DNA of 64,000 nt from Chloroflexota bacterium (GTDB lineage Bacteria > Chloroflexota > Limnocylindria > P2-11E), in NCBI GenBank assembly GCA_027310565.1, contig DAIDAP010000037.1, forward strand, positions 186,001-250,000. Direction: 5' to 3'. A program made the position numbers and the translations under genes. This document shows positions 24,224 to 33,101 of the stretch, one piece after another. Within the stretch, counting starts at the first letter, position 1; the number at the start of each line of letters is the position of its first letter. A model generated the notes under the pieces. It ran no database searches. It was not told the origin of the DNA and worked only from the letters and a program-made list of their open reading frames with translations.

Positions 24224-26002
24224 CTACCGCATGAGGTGGCGCTCGAAGAACGCGACGACCTTCGGGTACGCGTCGGCGCGGTTCTTCGTCTTCGCCAGGC
24301 CGTGGCCCTCGTCCTCGTAGCGCAGGTACTCGACGTCGCGGCCCTTCGCACGCAGCGCGGCGACGATCTGCTCCGTCTCGCCGATCGGGACGCGCGGGTC
24401 GTTCGCGCCGTGGATGACCATGAGCGGCGCCCGGATCGCGTCGAGCCGGGTGATCGGCGAGAGCGACACGAGCAGGTCGCGGTCCTTCACCGGGTCGCCG
24501 TACTCCGCCGCACGGAGCGGGCGGCGCCACGCGTCGGTGCGCTCGAAGAACGAAAGGAAGCTGGCGATGCCGTACACGTCCACGGCCGCGGCCCAGCCCC
24601 GCTCGGGGAAGAACGCGACCGCCGCGAGCGTCATGTACCCGCCGTACGACTGCCCCATGACGCCGATGCGGTCGGCCGGCGCGATCCCGGCGTCCGCGAG
24701 CCACGCCGCGGCCGCGTCGAGGTCGCGCACGGAGTCGAGGCGCTTTTCGACGTCGTCGAGCGCCTGGTACGTCTTCCCGTAGCCGGTGGAGCCGCGCACG
24801 TTCGGCCAGAGCACGTTGAAGCCGGCCGCGACGAGCGCGACGCTCCGCGGGTTCCAGCTCGGACGCGCCTGGCTCTCGGGCCCGCCGTGGACGTCGATGA
24901 CCGTCGGCCGCGGACCGTGCGCCGCGCCGCGCGGCGTGAGCAGGAAGCCGGGGATCGTCCGCCCGTCGAACGTCGGCCACGACACCAGCCGCGTCCGCGG
25001 GAGCGCCGACGGCGCGAGACCGGAGAGCCCCGGCGGCACCAGCACGCGCGCCGTCTCGCCGCGCCGCGCGACGTACACGGTCGCCGGTGCGTCGTAGCGC
25101 GCCCACGCGACTGCCACCGTGTCGCCCACGACCGAAAGGCTGTCGCCGATGAGGTCCTGCGCGAGCGCGCCGGGCGGGAGGCCGGCGAGCGGCGACTCAC
25201 GGCCATCGCCCTCGACCCGCATCTCGGACCAGCCATCGACGTTCACCGCGTACGCGCGCGTCGTCCGGCTCGCGCCGGCGTCCTCGACGTCGTGATCCGG
25301 CGATCGAACCCACTCGAGCGCGCCGTCAAGCCGGACCACGGCGAGCCCGCTGAGCTCGCGCCCGCGATCGGTCCGCACCATGACGTGGTCGGAACCGGCG
25401 CCGACGACGACGTGCCGGGCGGGCGGATCGTCCGGCGTCAGCCGTCGCGTCGCGCCGTCGGGGGTCACGAGGACGAGATCATGCTCGTCGCCGCGCCGGC
25501 GGTTCAGCGTGAGCACCACCGCGCCGTCCGGCAGCGGCGTCGCGTCCGACGCGGTGCCGTCGTGCCGGTGGAGGAGACGCGCGGCGCCGGTCGCGGCGTC
25601 GTACGAGACCAGGTCGAAGAAGCGCTCGTCGCGCAGGTTCGCGTGGACGAGCAGCGACCGGCCGTCCACCGTCCACGCGCGCAGATGATGGATGCGGTCC
25701 TCGCGCTCGGAGAGGCGCCGCGCGTTCGTGCCGCCCGCGTCCATGACCCAGAGCTGCCAGCGCTCGTTGCCGCCCCGATCCGCGCCGTACGCGATGCGGG
25801 ATCCGTCGGGCGAGAACCGGTACGCCCCGACGCGGTCGCAGTCGAACGTCAGACGCTCGGGCATGCCGCCGGCTGCCGGCACGCGCCAGAGCTGCGGCGT
25901 CCCGGTGACGTCGGTGACGTAGCAGACCCAGCGCTCGTCCGGCGAGACGCGCACGCGCGTCGCGCCCCGCGCGTCGAGGATCCGCGCCATCTCCGCGGGC
26001 AC
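24224..26002 (-). CDS. prolyl oligopeptidase-family (S9) serine peptidase
   Basis: 592 residues. An N-terminal beta-propeller (repeats such as SPDERWVCYVTD and SPDGSRIAYGAD) caps a C-terminal alpha/beta-hydrolase. The catalytic Ser is in GQSYGGYMTL, Asp in HGANDPRVP and His in DEGHGLAKTKN; VIDVHGGPESQ is the oxyanion region. There is no signal peptide, so it is probably cytoplasmic and cleaves short peptides or acyl-peptides. GTG at 26002; an ATG four codons later is equally possible. Confidence 0.88.
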   Translation of the reverse strand: MPAEMARILDARGATRVRVSPDERWVCYVTDVTGTPQLWRVPAAGGMPERLTFDCDRVGAYRFSPDGSRIAYGADRGGNERWQLWVMDAGGTNARRLSEREDRIHHLRAWTVDGRSLLVHANLRDERFFDLVSYDAATGAARLLHRHDGTASDATPLPDGAVVLTLNRRRGDEHDLVLVTPDGATRRLTPDDPPARHVVVGAGSDHVMVRTDRGRELSGLAVVRLDGALEWVRSPDHDVEDAGASRTTRAYAVNVDGWSEMRVEGDGRESPLAGLPPGALAQDLIGDSLSVVGDTVAVAWARYDAPATVYVARRGETARVLVPPGLSGLAPSALPRTRLVSWPTFDGRTIPGFLLTPRGAAHGPRPTVIDVHGGPESQARPSWNPRSVALVAAGFNVLWPNVRGSTGYGKTYQALDDVEKRLDSVRDLDAAAAWLADAGIAPADRIGVMGQSYGGYMTLAAVAFFPERGWAAAVDVYGIASFLSFFERTDAWRRPLRAAEYGDPVKDRDLLVSLSPITRLDAIRAPLMVIHGANDPRVPIGETEQIVAALRAKGRDVEYLRYEDEGHGLAKTKNRADAYPKVVAFFERHLMR

Positions 26003-26029
26003 CGCCCGAGTCTGCCAGACGCGACGCCG

Positions 26030-26872
26030 TCACGAGACGAGTCCGACGCGCCCGTCCCCGAGCAGACGGAGCGTGCCACGCACGAGCAGCGGCGCGAGGC
26101 GCGCGGAGAGACCGGGGAGCGGGATGCGCGTCCGCGCCGCGAGCTCGTCCACGCCGAGCGGGCCGTCGCGCAGCGCCGCGAGGATCGGGTCGCGCTCCGG
26201 CCCCGCGGGCGTGACGGCACGGGCGCCGACGGCGTCGAGCACGTCGCTCGGCGAGGTCAGCGCCCGCGCGACGCCGGTCGCGATGAGCGCGTTCGTGCCG
26301 ACCGAGGCGGCCGACCCGAGCGGGCCGGGGACGGCGAAGAGCGCGCGGCGCAGGCGCCGGGCGTCCGCCGCGGTGATGAGCGCGCCGGACCACACCCCGG
26401 CCTCGACGATGACGGCGGCGTCGGCGAGCGCCGCGATCGTCGCGTTCCGCTCGACGAACGTCCAGGCCCGCGGGCCGACGGGCGGCGCGAACTGCGAGAC
26501 GAGCGCGCCCGAGCCGCGCACGCGCGGCACGAGCGGCCGGCGGCGTCCACGGACGGTCGCGAGGAACACCGGGATCGACTCCCCGAGCACGGCGACGGTG
26601 CGTCCGCCGCCGTCGAGCGCGCCGCGGTGCGCGGCGGTGTCGATGCCCTGCGCGAACCCGGACACCACGACGACGCCCGCCGCGGCGCAGGCCATCGCGA
26701 TCTCGCGCGCGACGCGCTCGCCGTAGCCGGTCATGCGCCGCGTCCCGACGACCGCCACCGCGGGACCCGCGCACGCGCCCGGATCGCCCTCGACCCAGAT
26801 CGTCTCGGGCGGCCGCGACAGCACCCGCAGCCGAGCCGGGTAGCGCCCGTCGTCGCGCCGGAGCACGATCAC
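26030..26872 (-). CDS. dprA: DNA-processing protein DprA
   Basis: 280 residues. DprA loads RecA on incoming single-stranded DNA in natural transformation. The Rossmann core shows VAVVGTRRMTGYGERVA, VVSGFAQGIDTAAHRGAL, VAVLGESIPVF, VERNATIAALADAAVIVEAG and the C-terminal winged-helix (ILAALRDGPLGVDELAART). It is shorter than many DprA proteins (about 360) because the N-terminal SAM-like domain is absent. GTG at 26872 overlaps the comM stop (GTGA). Confidence 0.9.
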   Translation of the reverse strand: MIVLRRDDGRYPARLRVLSRPPETIWVEGDPGACAGPAVAVVGTRRMTGYGERVAREIAMACAAAGVVVVSGFAQGIDTAAHRGALDGGGRTVAVLGESIPVFLATVRGRRRPLVPRVRGSGALVSQFAPPVGPRAWTFVERNATIAALADAAVIVEAGVWSGALITAADARRLRRALFAVPGPLGSAASVGTNALIATGVARALTSPSDVLDAVGARAVTPAGPERDPILAALRDGPLGVDELAARTRIPLPGLSARLAPLLVRGTLRLLGDGRVGLVS

Positions 26873-28398
26873 GGGCCGCGCAGCAGCAGCGCGAGCCCGA
26901 CGTGCTCCGCGGCGATGCCGTCCGCGCCGGCGAGGTCGGCGACGGTGCGCGCGACGCGGAGCACGCGATGGACCCCGCGCGAGGAGAGCCGCCGCGAGCG
27001 CATCGCCTCCGCCGCGAGCCCGTCGGCATCGGGGCCGAGCACGCAATGACGGCGTATCTCGCCGACGGTCAGCTCGGCGTTGGTGCGCCGGCCCGTCCCG
27101 CGGAGGCGCGCGCCCATGCGCTCGCGGGCGGCGGCGACGCGCTCGCGCACGGCGGCGGACCGCTCGCGGCCCTCGGCGCGCAGCTCCTCGTACGCGATGC
27201 GCGGGACGTGGACCCGCAGGTCGATGCGATCCAGGAGCGGTCCGGAGAGACGGGCGTGGTAGCGCTCCACCGCGTCCGGCAGGCAGGTGCACTGCGCGGC
27301 GCTGTCCCCGGCGTGCCCGCACGGGCACGGGTTCATCGCCGCGACGAGGGTGACGCGCGCGGGGTACGTCGCGGACGCGCCCGCGCGCGAGATCGTGATC
27401 GCGCCCTCTTCGAGAGGCTCGCGCAGGGTCTCGAGCACCGCGGGCGAGAACTCGGCCAGCTCGTCGAGGAAGAGCGCGCCGGTGTGCGCGAGCGAGACCT
27501 CGCCGGGACGCGGCGGCGAGCCGCCGCCGACGAGCGCGTGGTGCGACGCGGTGTGGTGCGGCGCGCGGAACGGACGCGCCGCGAGCAGCGGATGCGCCGG
27601 GTCGACCAGGCCCGCGACGCTGTGGAGCGCGCTCGCGATCACCGCCTCGTCCGGGTCGAGCGGCGGCAGGAGCGACGGAAGCGCGCGCGCGAGCAGGGTC
27701 TTCCCCGTCCCCGGCGGGCCGACGAGGAGCAGGCTGTGCCCGCCGGCCGCGGCGATCTCGAGCGCGCGCTTCGGCGTGCCGTGCCCCGCTATGTCGGCCA
27801 GGTCCACCGCGGGCCGGGGCGGCGGCCCGGGCGCCGGCACCGCGGCCGGCGGCCGGCGCGCGTCGCCCGCGACGTGGGCCACGGCCTCGCGCAGCGACGC
27901 GACGCCGAACGCGGTGCCGCCGGCCGCCGCGGCCTCCGCCGCGTTCTCGTCGGCGCACAGGACGTCGCGCGAGCCCGCGGCGAGCGCGCAGCGCACGCGG
28001 GGCATGACGCCGCGCACCGCGCGGACGCCGCCGTCGAGCGCGAGCTCGCCGAGACAGAGCGCCTCCGGATCGCGCCGGAGCTGGCCGCTGGCGCGCAGCA
28101 CCCCCAGCGCGATCGCCAGGTCGAACCCCGTGCCCTCCTTGCGCCGCTCGGCGGGCGCGAGGTTCACCACGACGCGCCGCAGCGGGAACTCGAAGCCGGA
28201 GTTGCGGATCGCGGCGCGCACGCGCTCGCGGGCCTCGGACACGGCGGTGTCGGGAAGACCCACGATCTGGAAGGCGGGCAGGCCGCTCGCGACGTCCACC
28301 TCGACCGTCACGAGCGCCGTCTCGAGCCCCCAGAGCGCGCACGTCGGGACGCGCGCGATCGCGCCCGCCAGGCTGGGCGCCGCGGCGAGCATGGTCAC
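26869..28398 (-). CDS. comM: YifB/ComM-family Mg-chelatase-like AAA ATPase
   Basis: 509 residues. ComM is a hexameric helicase that promotes branch migration during natural transformation. The N-terminal Lon-S5-like domain (GLPAFQIVGLPDTAVSEARERV; VNLAPAERRKEGTGFDL) precedes the AAA core with Walker A VGPPGTGKT, GALFLDELAEF, and AAMNPCPCG with a cysteine cluster, ending in a conserved SRRLSSRGVHRVLRVARTVADL. Starts at GTG 28398 or ATG 28392. Its overlap with dprA makes a DNA-uptake pair; the rest of the uptake machinery is not in this window. Confidence 0.93.
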   Translation of the reverse strand: MTMLAAAPSLAGAIARVPTCALWGLETALVTVEVDVASGLPAFQIVGLPDTAVSEARERVRAAIRNSGFEFPLRRVVVNLAPAERRKEGTGFDLAIALGVLRASGQLRRDPEALCLGELALDGGVRAVRGVMPRVRCALAAGSRDVLCADENAAEAAAAGGTAFGVASLREAVAHVAGDARRPPAAVPAPGPPPRPAVDLADIAGHGTPKRALEIAAAGGHSLLLVGPPGTGKTLLARALPSLLPPLDPDEAVIASALHSVAGLVDPAHPLLAARPFRAPHHTASHHALVGGGSPPRPGEVSLAHTGALFLDELAEFSPAVLETLREPLEEGAITISRAGASATYPARVTLVAAMNPCPCGHAGDSAAQCTCLPDAVERYHARLSGPLLDRIDLRVHVPRIAYEELRAEGRERSAAVRERVAAARERMGARLRGTGRRTNAELTVGEIRRHCVLGPDADGLAAEAMRSRRLSSRGVHRVLRVARTVADLAGADGIAAEHVGLALLLRGP

Positions 28399-28459
28399 GC
28401 GGCGAGGCTGCGGCGCGGGCGCCCCGCGCGCGACGGGACGCCCCGCCGGGACCGGAGTA

Positions 28460-28813
28460 CTACACGGCCTCGAGCGGGAGGAGCTCGACCGTCGTCCCGC
28501 GCGGCGACACGGTGAGCGCCGCGACGAGGATCCGCCACGGCGCGCCGCGCTCGCCGCGCTGCGCCAGCCACGACTCCGCGAGCAGCGTGAGGCGCCGCGC
28601 CTTGCGCCGATCCACCGCCTCGGCCGCCGCGACGAACGAGCCGGCGCGGCGCGTCTTCACCTCGACGAACGCGTAGCCGCCGCGCTCCCGGGCCACCAGA
28701 TCGATCTCGCCGTAGCGGGTGCGGACGTTGCGCGCGACCACGCGCAGGCCGCGCCGCTCGAGCTCACGCCCGGCCAGGTGCTCGCCCGCCAGTCCCAGGA
28801 CGCGCCGGTCCAC
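28460..28813 (-). CDS. UPF0102/YraN-family endonuclease-like protein
   Basis: 117 residues, the usual length. The restriction-endonuclease-like fold motif is complete: GEHLAGRELERRG, ARNVRTRYGEIDLVARE and AFVEVKTRR (the E-x-D...ExK core). The cellular role of YraN is not settled. GTG at 28813 gives the standard N terminus (VDRRVLGLAGE); GTG at 28822 adds three residues. The neighbourhood rnhB-yraN-comM-dprA is widely conserved. Confidence 0.88.
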   Translation of the reverse strand: MDRRVLGLAGEHLAGRELERRGLRVVARNVRTRYGEIDLVARERGGYAFVEVKTRRAGSFVAAAEAVDRRKARRLTLLAESWLAQRGERGAPWRILVAALTVSPRGTTVELLPLEAV

Positions 28814-28911
28814 ACAGGACACATCGGCGGCGGCTTGCGTGCCGGATGGCCGGGACCACCCGGGCCGCGATCCGCCGCCCGGCGCTGGGAGCGCCGCGCG
28901 ACCGGTCACGG

Positions 28912-29886
28912 TCAGCCGCGCAGGCGCTTCTCGAACGCGATCCAGGCGGGCTCCTTCGCGAAGCCCAGGGCCTCGTTGATCCGCAGCATCGGCCGGTTGC
29001 GCTGGTCGTTCCAGGTCTTGATGTGGTCCACGCCCATCGCCTGCGCGTAACGCACGGTCCGCAGCTTGAGCGCCATCGCGATGCCGCGTCCGCGGTCCTC
29101 GCGCCGGACGCCGGTGAGGCCCTGCCACACGAAGGACGGATCTTCGATCTGCCGCTCGAGGTTCGACATGCCCACCCAGCGACCGTCGCGGTCGATCGCG
29201 ACGAAGAACGCGTCGGCGAGGAACGCCGGCGAGCTGATCCAGTGCGCGCGAAACTCCTCGACGGTCTCCGGCGTCGCCGGGTCGGTCGCGGGCACGTCGA
29301 CCCGCAGCGCCATGACGAGCTCGTAGGCCCTGCGCTCCGCGTCCGGGTCGCGCGCGAGCTCGTCCGCGTAGGTGCTGATGCGCATGCCCTCGCGCGCGAC
29401 ACGCTCGTCGGCCGTCGCGAGCCTCGCGAAGTCGAAGCCGGCGACACGCAGGCGCGACTCCCAGTCGCGCTTCACCTCGACCCACCCCCGGGCGCGCGCG
29501 AACGCCACGCCGTCCGCCATCGACTCCTTCACCCCGGTCGTCGCGGCGAGCGCGTCACGCGCGCGCAGCGCCGCGATCGCCTCCTCGTAGAGCGCCGAGC
29601 CGTGGCCGCGCCGACGCGCCTCGGGCACGACCCAGAGGTCGAACGAATACCGGTCGGGGTGGTAGCGCGACGGGCGGTGCGCCGTCTCGACGCCGCCCAC
29701 GACGCGACCGGCCTCCTCGGCGACCAGACGCAGCTTGAAGAAGCGCGTGACATCGAACGCTCCGTCGTGATGCCGCAGCTCCGCGACGCTCCCGGCGTAG
29801 TCCGGATAGCAGCGGTTGCACGCCGCGACCCACGCCTCGTCGTCGCCGGGCGCGAAGGGACGCAGCCGCGTCGTCGCGGTGGCCAT
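28912..29886 (-). CDS. tandem-domain GNAT-family N-acetyltransferase
   Basis: 324 residues made of two GNAT domains. The first has the acetyl-CoA loop region VVPEARRRGHGSALYEEAI; the second has VRREDRGRGIAMALKLRTV and NQRNRPMLRINEALGF. The second half is the more canonical (R/Q-x-x-G-x-G/A pattern). The substrate is unknown. It is inserted in the conserved rnhB-yraN block, which suggests local gain rather than a role in that block. Confidence 0.82.
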   Translation of the reverse strand: MATATTRLRPFAPGDDEAWVAACNRCYPDYAGSVAELRHHDGAFDVTRFFKLRLVAEEAGRVVGGVETAHRPSRYHPDRYSFDLWVVPEARRRGHGSALYEEAIAALRARDALAATTGVKESMADGVAFARARGWVEVKRDWESRLRVAGFDFARLATADERVAREGMRISTYADELARDPDAERRAYELVMALRVDVPATDPATPETVEEFRAHWISSPAFLADAFFVAIDRDGRWVGMSNLERQIEDPSFVWQGLTGVRREDRGRGIAMALKLRTVRYAQAMGVDHIKTWNDQRNRPMLRINEALGFAKEPAWIAFEKRLRG

Positions 29887-29941
29887 CGCGGCGGAGTCTA
29901 CGCGGGCGGGATTACGCGACGGAACGTCGACTCGGCGACGG

Positions 29942-30601
29942 TCAGGTCGCCGCGTCCATCGCCAGCGCGAGCTGGTGCTCCACCGCGCGCAGCAGCTTCA
30001 CCGTCCCGAAGTCGAGCCGGTGCAGGGGCGTGAGCCCGCGCTCGCGCAGGGCCCGCCGGTGGTCGATCGTGGGATAGCCGGCGTTGTGCTCCCAGCCGTA
30101 CCCGGGGTACGTGCGCGCGAGGCGCGCCATGAGCCGGTCCCGCGTGACCTTCGCGACGATCGACGCGGCCGCGATCGCGAAGCTCTTCGTGTCGCCCTTC
30201 ACGATCTCGGTGTGGCGACCGGGCGCGAACGCCGGATCGAGGATGCGGCGCCCGTCGACGAGCACCCAGTCGTACTCGCCGATCTGGCGCAGCGCGCGCA
30301 GCATCGCGACGTGGCTCGCGTGGTAGATGTTCAGGCGGTGGATCTCGGCCACCGACGCGGCGCCGATGCCGACGCGCACGACGCGTGAGCGGATGAGGTC
30401 GAGCAGCGTCTCGCGCTCGACGCGCGTGAGCATCTTGGAGTCCTTCACGCGGCGGATGAGCTTCGTGCCCGGCGTGACCAGGCACGCGGCCGCGACGACG
30501 GGGCCGGCGAGCGCGGCCATGCCGACCTCGTCCACCCCGACCACGCGCGCGAGACCGCGGTCCCAGAGCTCCTTCTCGAAGCGCAGCGTCGGCACGCGCA
30601 T
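29942..30601 (-). CDS. rnhB: ribonuclease HII with an altered active-site motif
   Basis: 219 residues. RNase HII cleaves RNA of RNA-DNA hybrids and single ribonucleotides in DNA. Carboxylates of the DEDD active site are visible in VVGVDEVG (first D and E), VLVDGRRI (third) and VTRDRLMARLA (fourth). IVKGDTKSFAIAAASIVAKV and GWEHNAGYPTIDHRRAL are typical. The usual DEAGRGPLAGP, whose GRG contacts the ribose 2'-OH, reads DEVGMAALAGP, so the Gly-Arg-Gly is lost. Start ATG at 30601, 36 bp after rplS. Confidence 0.9.
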   Translation of the reverse strand: MRVPTLRFEKELWDRGLARVVGVDEVGMAALAGPVVAAACLVTPGTKLIRRVKDSKMLTRVERETLLDLIRSRVVRVGIGAASVAEIHRLNIYHASHVAMLRALRQIGEYDWVLVDGRRILDPAFAPGRHTEIVKGDTKSFAIAAASIVAKVTRDRLMARLARTYPGYGWEHNAGYPTIDHRRALRERGLTPLHRLDFGTVKLLRAVEHQLALAMDAAT

Positions 30602-30637
30602 CAGGGTACGGCGGGATCGTCCGCGGTCGCTCGCTCG

Positions 30638-31006
30638 CTAGCGGCGCTTTTCCTTCAGCGTGGCCGACTTGCCGACGCGCTCGCGGAGGAAGTACAGCGC
30701 CGCGCGGCGCGCGTGGCCGTGCCGGGTGACCTCGATCTTCTCGACCCGCGGCGAGTGCACGAGGAACGTGCGCTCGACGCCGACGCCGCTGGCGATCCGG
30801 CGGACCGTGACCTGCTCGTCGAGCCCGCCGTTGCGCACCCGCAGGACCGTGCCCTCGAACTTCTGGAGGCGCTCGCGGTTCCCCTCGACGACCCGGACGG
30901 AGACCGCGACGGTATCGCCGGGCCGGATCTCGGGGACCTCGGCCTTCTGCTGCTCGGAGGCAAGCGTCTTCAAGACGTCGTTCATCGGCATGGTGAGAGC
31001 GCTCAC
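30638..31006 (-). CDS. rplS: 50S ribosomal protein L19
   Basis: 122 residues from GTG 31006, or 115 from ATG 30985 (the usual L19 length). [51 protein letters not shown] and [12 protein letters not shown] are typical L19. No Shine-Dalgarno precedes any of the three starts (31006, 30991, 30985). A TGCTATCCT extended -10-like element ends 11 nt upstream of the GTG, so a leaderless mRNA starting near 31011 is possible; that favours the GTG. It lies between trmD and rnhB. Confidence 0.93.
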   Translation of the reverse strand: MSALTMPMNDVLKTLASEQQKAEVPEIRPGDTVAVSVRVVEGNRERLQKFEGTVLRVRNGGLDEQVTVRRIASGVGVERTFLVHSPRVEKIEVTRHGHARRAALYFLRERVGKSATLKEKRR

Positions 31007-31033
31007 GGAGTGATCGCAGGATAGCAGAACGAG

Positions 31034-32056
31034 CTACGCGGGGGGCTCTGCCCTCCGCCGGCCCCCGGCCTTCGTCTTCTTGAGCCGGTCGAGGATCGTC
31101 ACGTGCGACACGCCGAAGTGCGAGGCGAGCTGGCGCACCGTGAGCCCGGTCGCACGGAGCCGCGCCACCTCGGCGGCGGTCGGGCCGCGCGGGATGCTGC
31201 GCGGCGCGCGCAGCCTCACGCCGGCCGCGCGCAGCCGCGAGCGGACCGTCGCCGGCGAGATGCCGAAACGCGCGGCGATGCGATACGAGCCGACCCCCGA
31301 TCGGTACGCCTCGGCGAGGTCGGCGTCGCGCACCTCGCGCGAGCGCTTCGGCCTCGGCAGCCGGGCACGCTCACTCGGGGTGAGCTTCGCGCTGCCGAGG
31401 AGATCGGGGCGGCGCTCCGCGGTCCGTCTGATCGCCTCCGCGCGCCGCCACTTCGCGATCGCGACGTGGTCGCCGGAGAGCAGGACCGGCGGCACCGCGC
31501 GGCCCTCCCACTCCGGCGGCCGGGTGTACTGCGCGCCCTCGAGCAGCCCTCCGGTGTGCGACTCGTCCGCGAGCGACGACGGCTCGATGACGCCCGGCAC
31601 GAGGCGGGTCACCGCGTCGATCACGACCATCGCGGCGAGCTCGCCGCCGGTGAGCACGTAGTCCCCGATCGAGAGCTCCTCGTCCACGTCGCCCTCGATG
31701 ACGCGCTCGTCGACGCCCTCGTAGTGCCCGCACACGAGCACGAGGTGCGCCTGGGCGGCCAGCCGGCGGGCCGCCTCGTGGTCGAAGACGCGCCCCTGCG
31801 CCGAGAGGAGCACCACGTGCCCGTCCTCGCCGCGCGTGGCGCGGATCGCGCGCGCGAGCGGCTCCGGCTTGAGGACCATCCCGGCACCGCCGCCGTACGG
31901 CGCGTCGTCGACGACGTGATGGCGGTCCGTGGTCCACGAGCGGATGTCGTGCACCGCGAGCTCGAGCCGGCCGCCCTGCCGCGCCCGCGCGACGATGCTC
32001 TCCTCGAACGGGCTGGCGAACATCCGCGGGAAGAGCGTGAGGACGTCGATGCGCAT
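31034..32056 (-). CDS. trmD: tRNA (guanine-37-N1)-methyltransferase TrmD with a C-terminal double helix-turn-helix extension
   Basis: 340 residues against the usual 240-250. The TrmD core (about 1-233) methylates G37 of tRNAs using SAM and has [43 protein letters not shown] and the knot segment [20 protein letters not shown]. Residues about 234-340 form a basic tail with two helix-turn-helix-like units ([20 protein letters not shown] and [19 protein letters not shown]) that resemble homeodomain-like resolvase/transposase HTHs. Both are in frame with no stop or frame change. ATG overlaps the rimM stop (TGATG). The role of the tail is unknown. Confidence 0.93.
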   Translation of the reverse strand: MRIDVLTLFPRMFASPFEESIVARARQGGRLELAVHDIRSWTTDRHHVVDDAPYGGGAGMVLKPEPLARAIRATRGEDGHVVLLSAQGRVFDHEAARRLAAQAHLVLVCGHYEGVDERVIEGDVDEELSIGDYVLTGGELAAMVVIDAVTRLVPGVIEPSSLADESHTGGLLEGAQYTRPPEWEGRAVPPVLLSGDHVAIAKWRRAEAIRRTAERRPDLLGSAKLTPSERARLPRPKRSREVRDADLAEAYRSGVGSYRIAARFGISPATVRSRLRAAGVRLRAPRSIPRGPTAAEVARLRATGLTVRQLASHFGVSHVTILDRLKKTKAGGRRRAEPPA

Positions 32057-32583
32057 CAGGACGCCTCGTCCTGCGGGACCGCGACGATCCGCCGCGCGCC
32101 GAGGTCGACCTCGCGTATCACCGACTCGAGCATCGGCAGGAGGCGCTCGCGCCCGTCGTCGTCGCCCACGACGAGGACGTCGTTCTCGCCGGCGCGGATG
32201 AGGTCGCGGACCGACCCGAGCGCCGCGCCCTGCGGCGTCACCACCGTGGCGCCGACGAGGTCGGCCCAGAGGTATGCCCCCTTCGTCGCGCGGCGCGACT
32301 CCGCGCGGGGCACGCGGAGGAAGCGGTGCCGCAGCTCGGCCGCGCCCTCGCGCGTGTCGATGCCGCGGAAGCGCAGGATCGGCGCCGCCGCCGTCCCGCG
32401 GCGCGCGGCGACGGTCACCGGCCCGACGCCGTCGCAGAGGAGCACGGCGCCGGTCACGAAGCGATCCGGGACGTCGGTGCGCGGGTCGATCCGGACCTCG
32501 CCTCGGATGCCGTGCGGACCGAGGATCCAGGCAACGACGAGCGCGTCGTCCTCAGTCGATCTCGAGGTTGACCTTGGAGCCAT
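32056..32583 (-). CDS. rimM: 16S rRNA processing protein RimM
   Basis: 175 residues. Assists maturation of the 30S head and binds S19. [19 protein letters not shown], then the PRC-barrel part [31 protein letters not shown] and [14 protein letters not shown] are typical. ATG at 32583 overlaps the end of khpA by 32 nt; no later ATG, GTG or TTG precedes the conserved core, so the overlap appears real. Confidence 0.92.
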   Translation of the reverse strand: MAPRSTSRSTEDDALVVAWILGPHGIRGEVRIDPRTDVPDRFVTGAVLLCDGVGPVTVAARRGTAAAPILRFRGIDTREGAAELRHRFLRVPRAESRRATKGAYLWADLVGATVVTPQGAALGSVRDLIRAGENDVLVVGDDDGRERLLPMLESVIREVDLGARRIVAVPQDEAS

Positions 32584-32779
32584 CGCGCGTGGCCATGACC
32601 TTGAGGAGCGCGCGCAGCGCCTTGGCGATGCGGCCGCCTCTGCCGATGACCTTGCCGACGTCGCCCTCCGCCACGCGCAGGTGGAGCTTGAGGAAGTCGC
32701 CGTCCGTCTCCTCGGTGACGACGACGCCGTCCGGCTCGTCGACGAGCTGCCTAGCGGCGTGTTCGATCATGTCTTTCAC
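32552..32779 (-). CDS. khpA: KH-domain RNA-binding protein KhpA
   Basis: 75 residues, single KH domain with the GxxG loop in GKVIGRGGRIAKALRALL. KhpA proteins bind RNA, often with KhpB, and sit between rpsP and rimM in many bacteria, as here. GTG at 32779 overlaps the rpsP stop (GTGA). Confidence 0.93.
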   Translation of the reverse strand: MKDMIEHAARQLVDEPDGVVVTEETDGDFLKLHLRVAEGDVGKVIGRGGRIAKALRALLKVMATRDGSKVNLEID

Positions 32780-33045
32780 CGGACGGCGGGCGGGACCTCG
32801 CTGTCCGGCAGGCCGGCGCGGACGAGGATGGTGCGCGCGGTCGCCGTGGGGCGCGCGCCGTTCCTGATCCAGTGGCGGGCGCGATCGGCGTCGACGACGA
32901 CCGCGGCGGGCTCGGTGCGCGGGTCGTAGTGGCCGATGGACTCGATGAACCTGCCGTTGCGCGGCGCGCGCGAATCGGCGATGACCACGCGGTAGGTCGG
33001 GGCCTTCGTCTTCCCCACGCGGCGCAGGCGGATGTGCACAGCCAA
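32776..33045 (-). CDS. rpsP: 30S ribosomal protein S16
   Basis: 89 residues with the conserved VHIRLRRVGKTKAPTYRVVI and the FIESIGHYDPR signature. The start is TTG at 33045 with GGGAGG about 11 nt upstream; there is no in-frame ATG nearby. It opens the rpsP-khpA-rimM-trmD-rplS ribosome-assembly operon. Confidence 0.95.
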   Translation of the reverse strand: MAVHIRLRRVGKTKAPTYRVVIADSRAPRNGRFIESIGHYDPRTEPAAVVVDADRARHWIRNGARPTATARTILVRAGLPDSEVPPAVR

Positions 33046-33101
33046 CTGCGGGTGATCCTCCCAGCGAAATGCGGATGGCGCGGAAGGCCAGTGTAGCAGC
33101 G

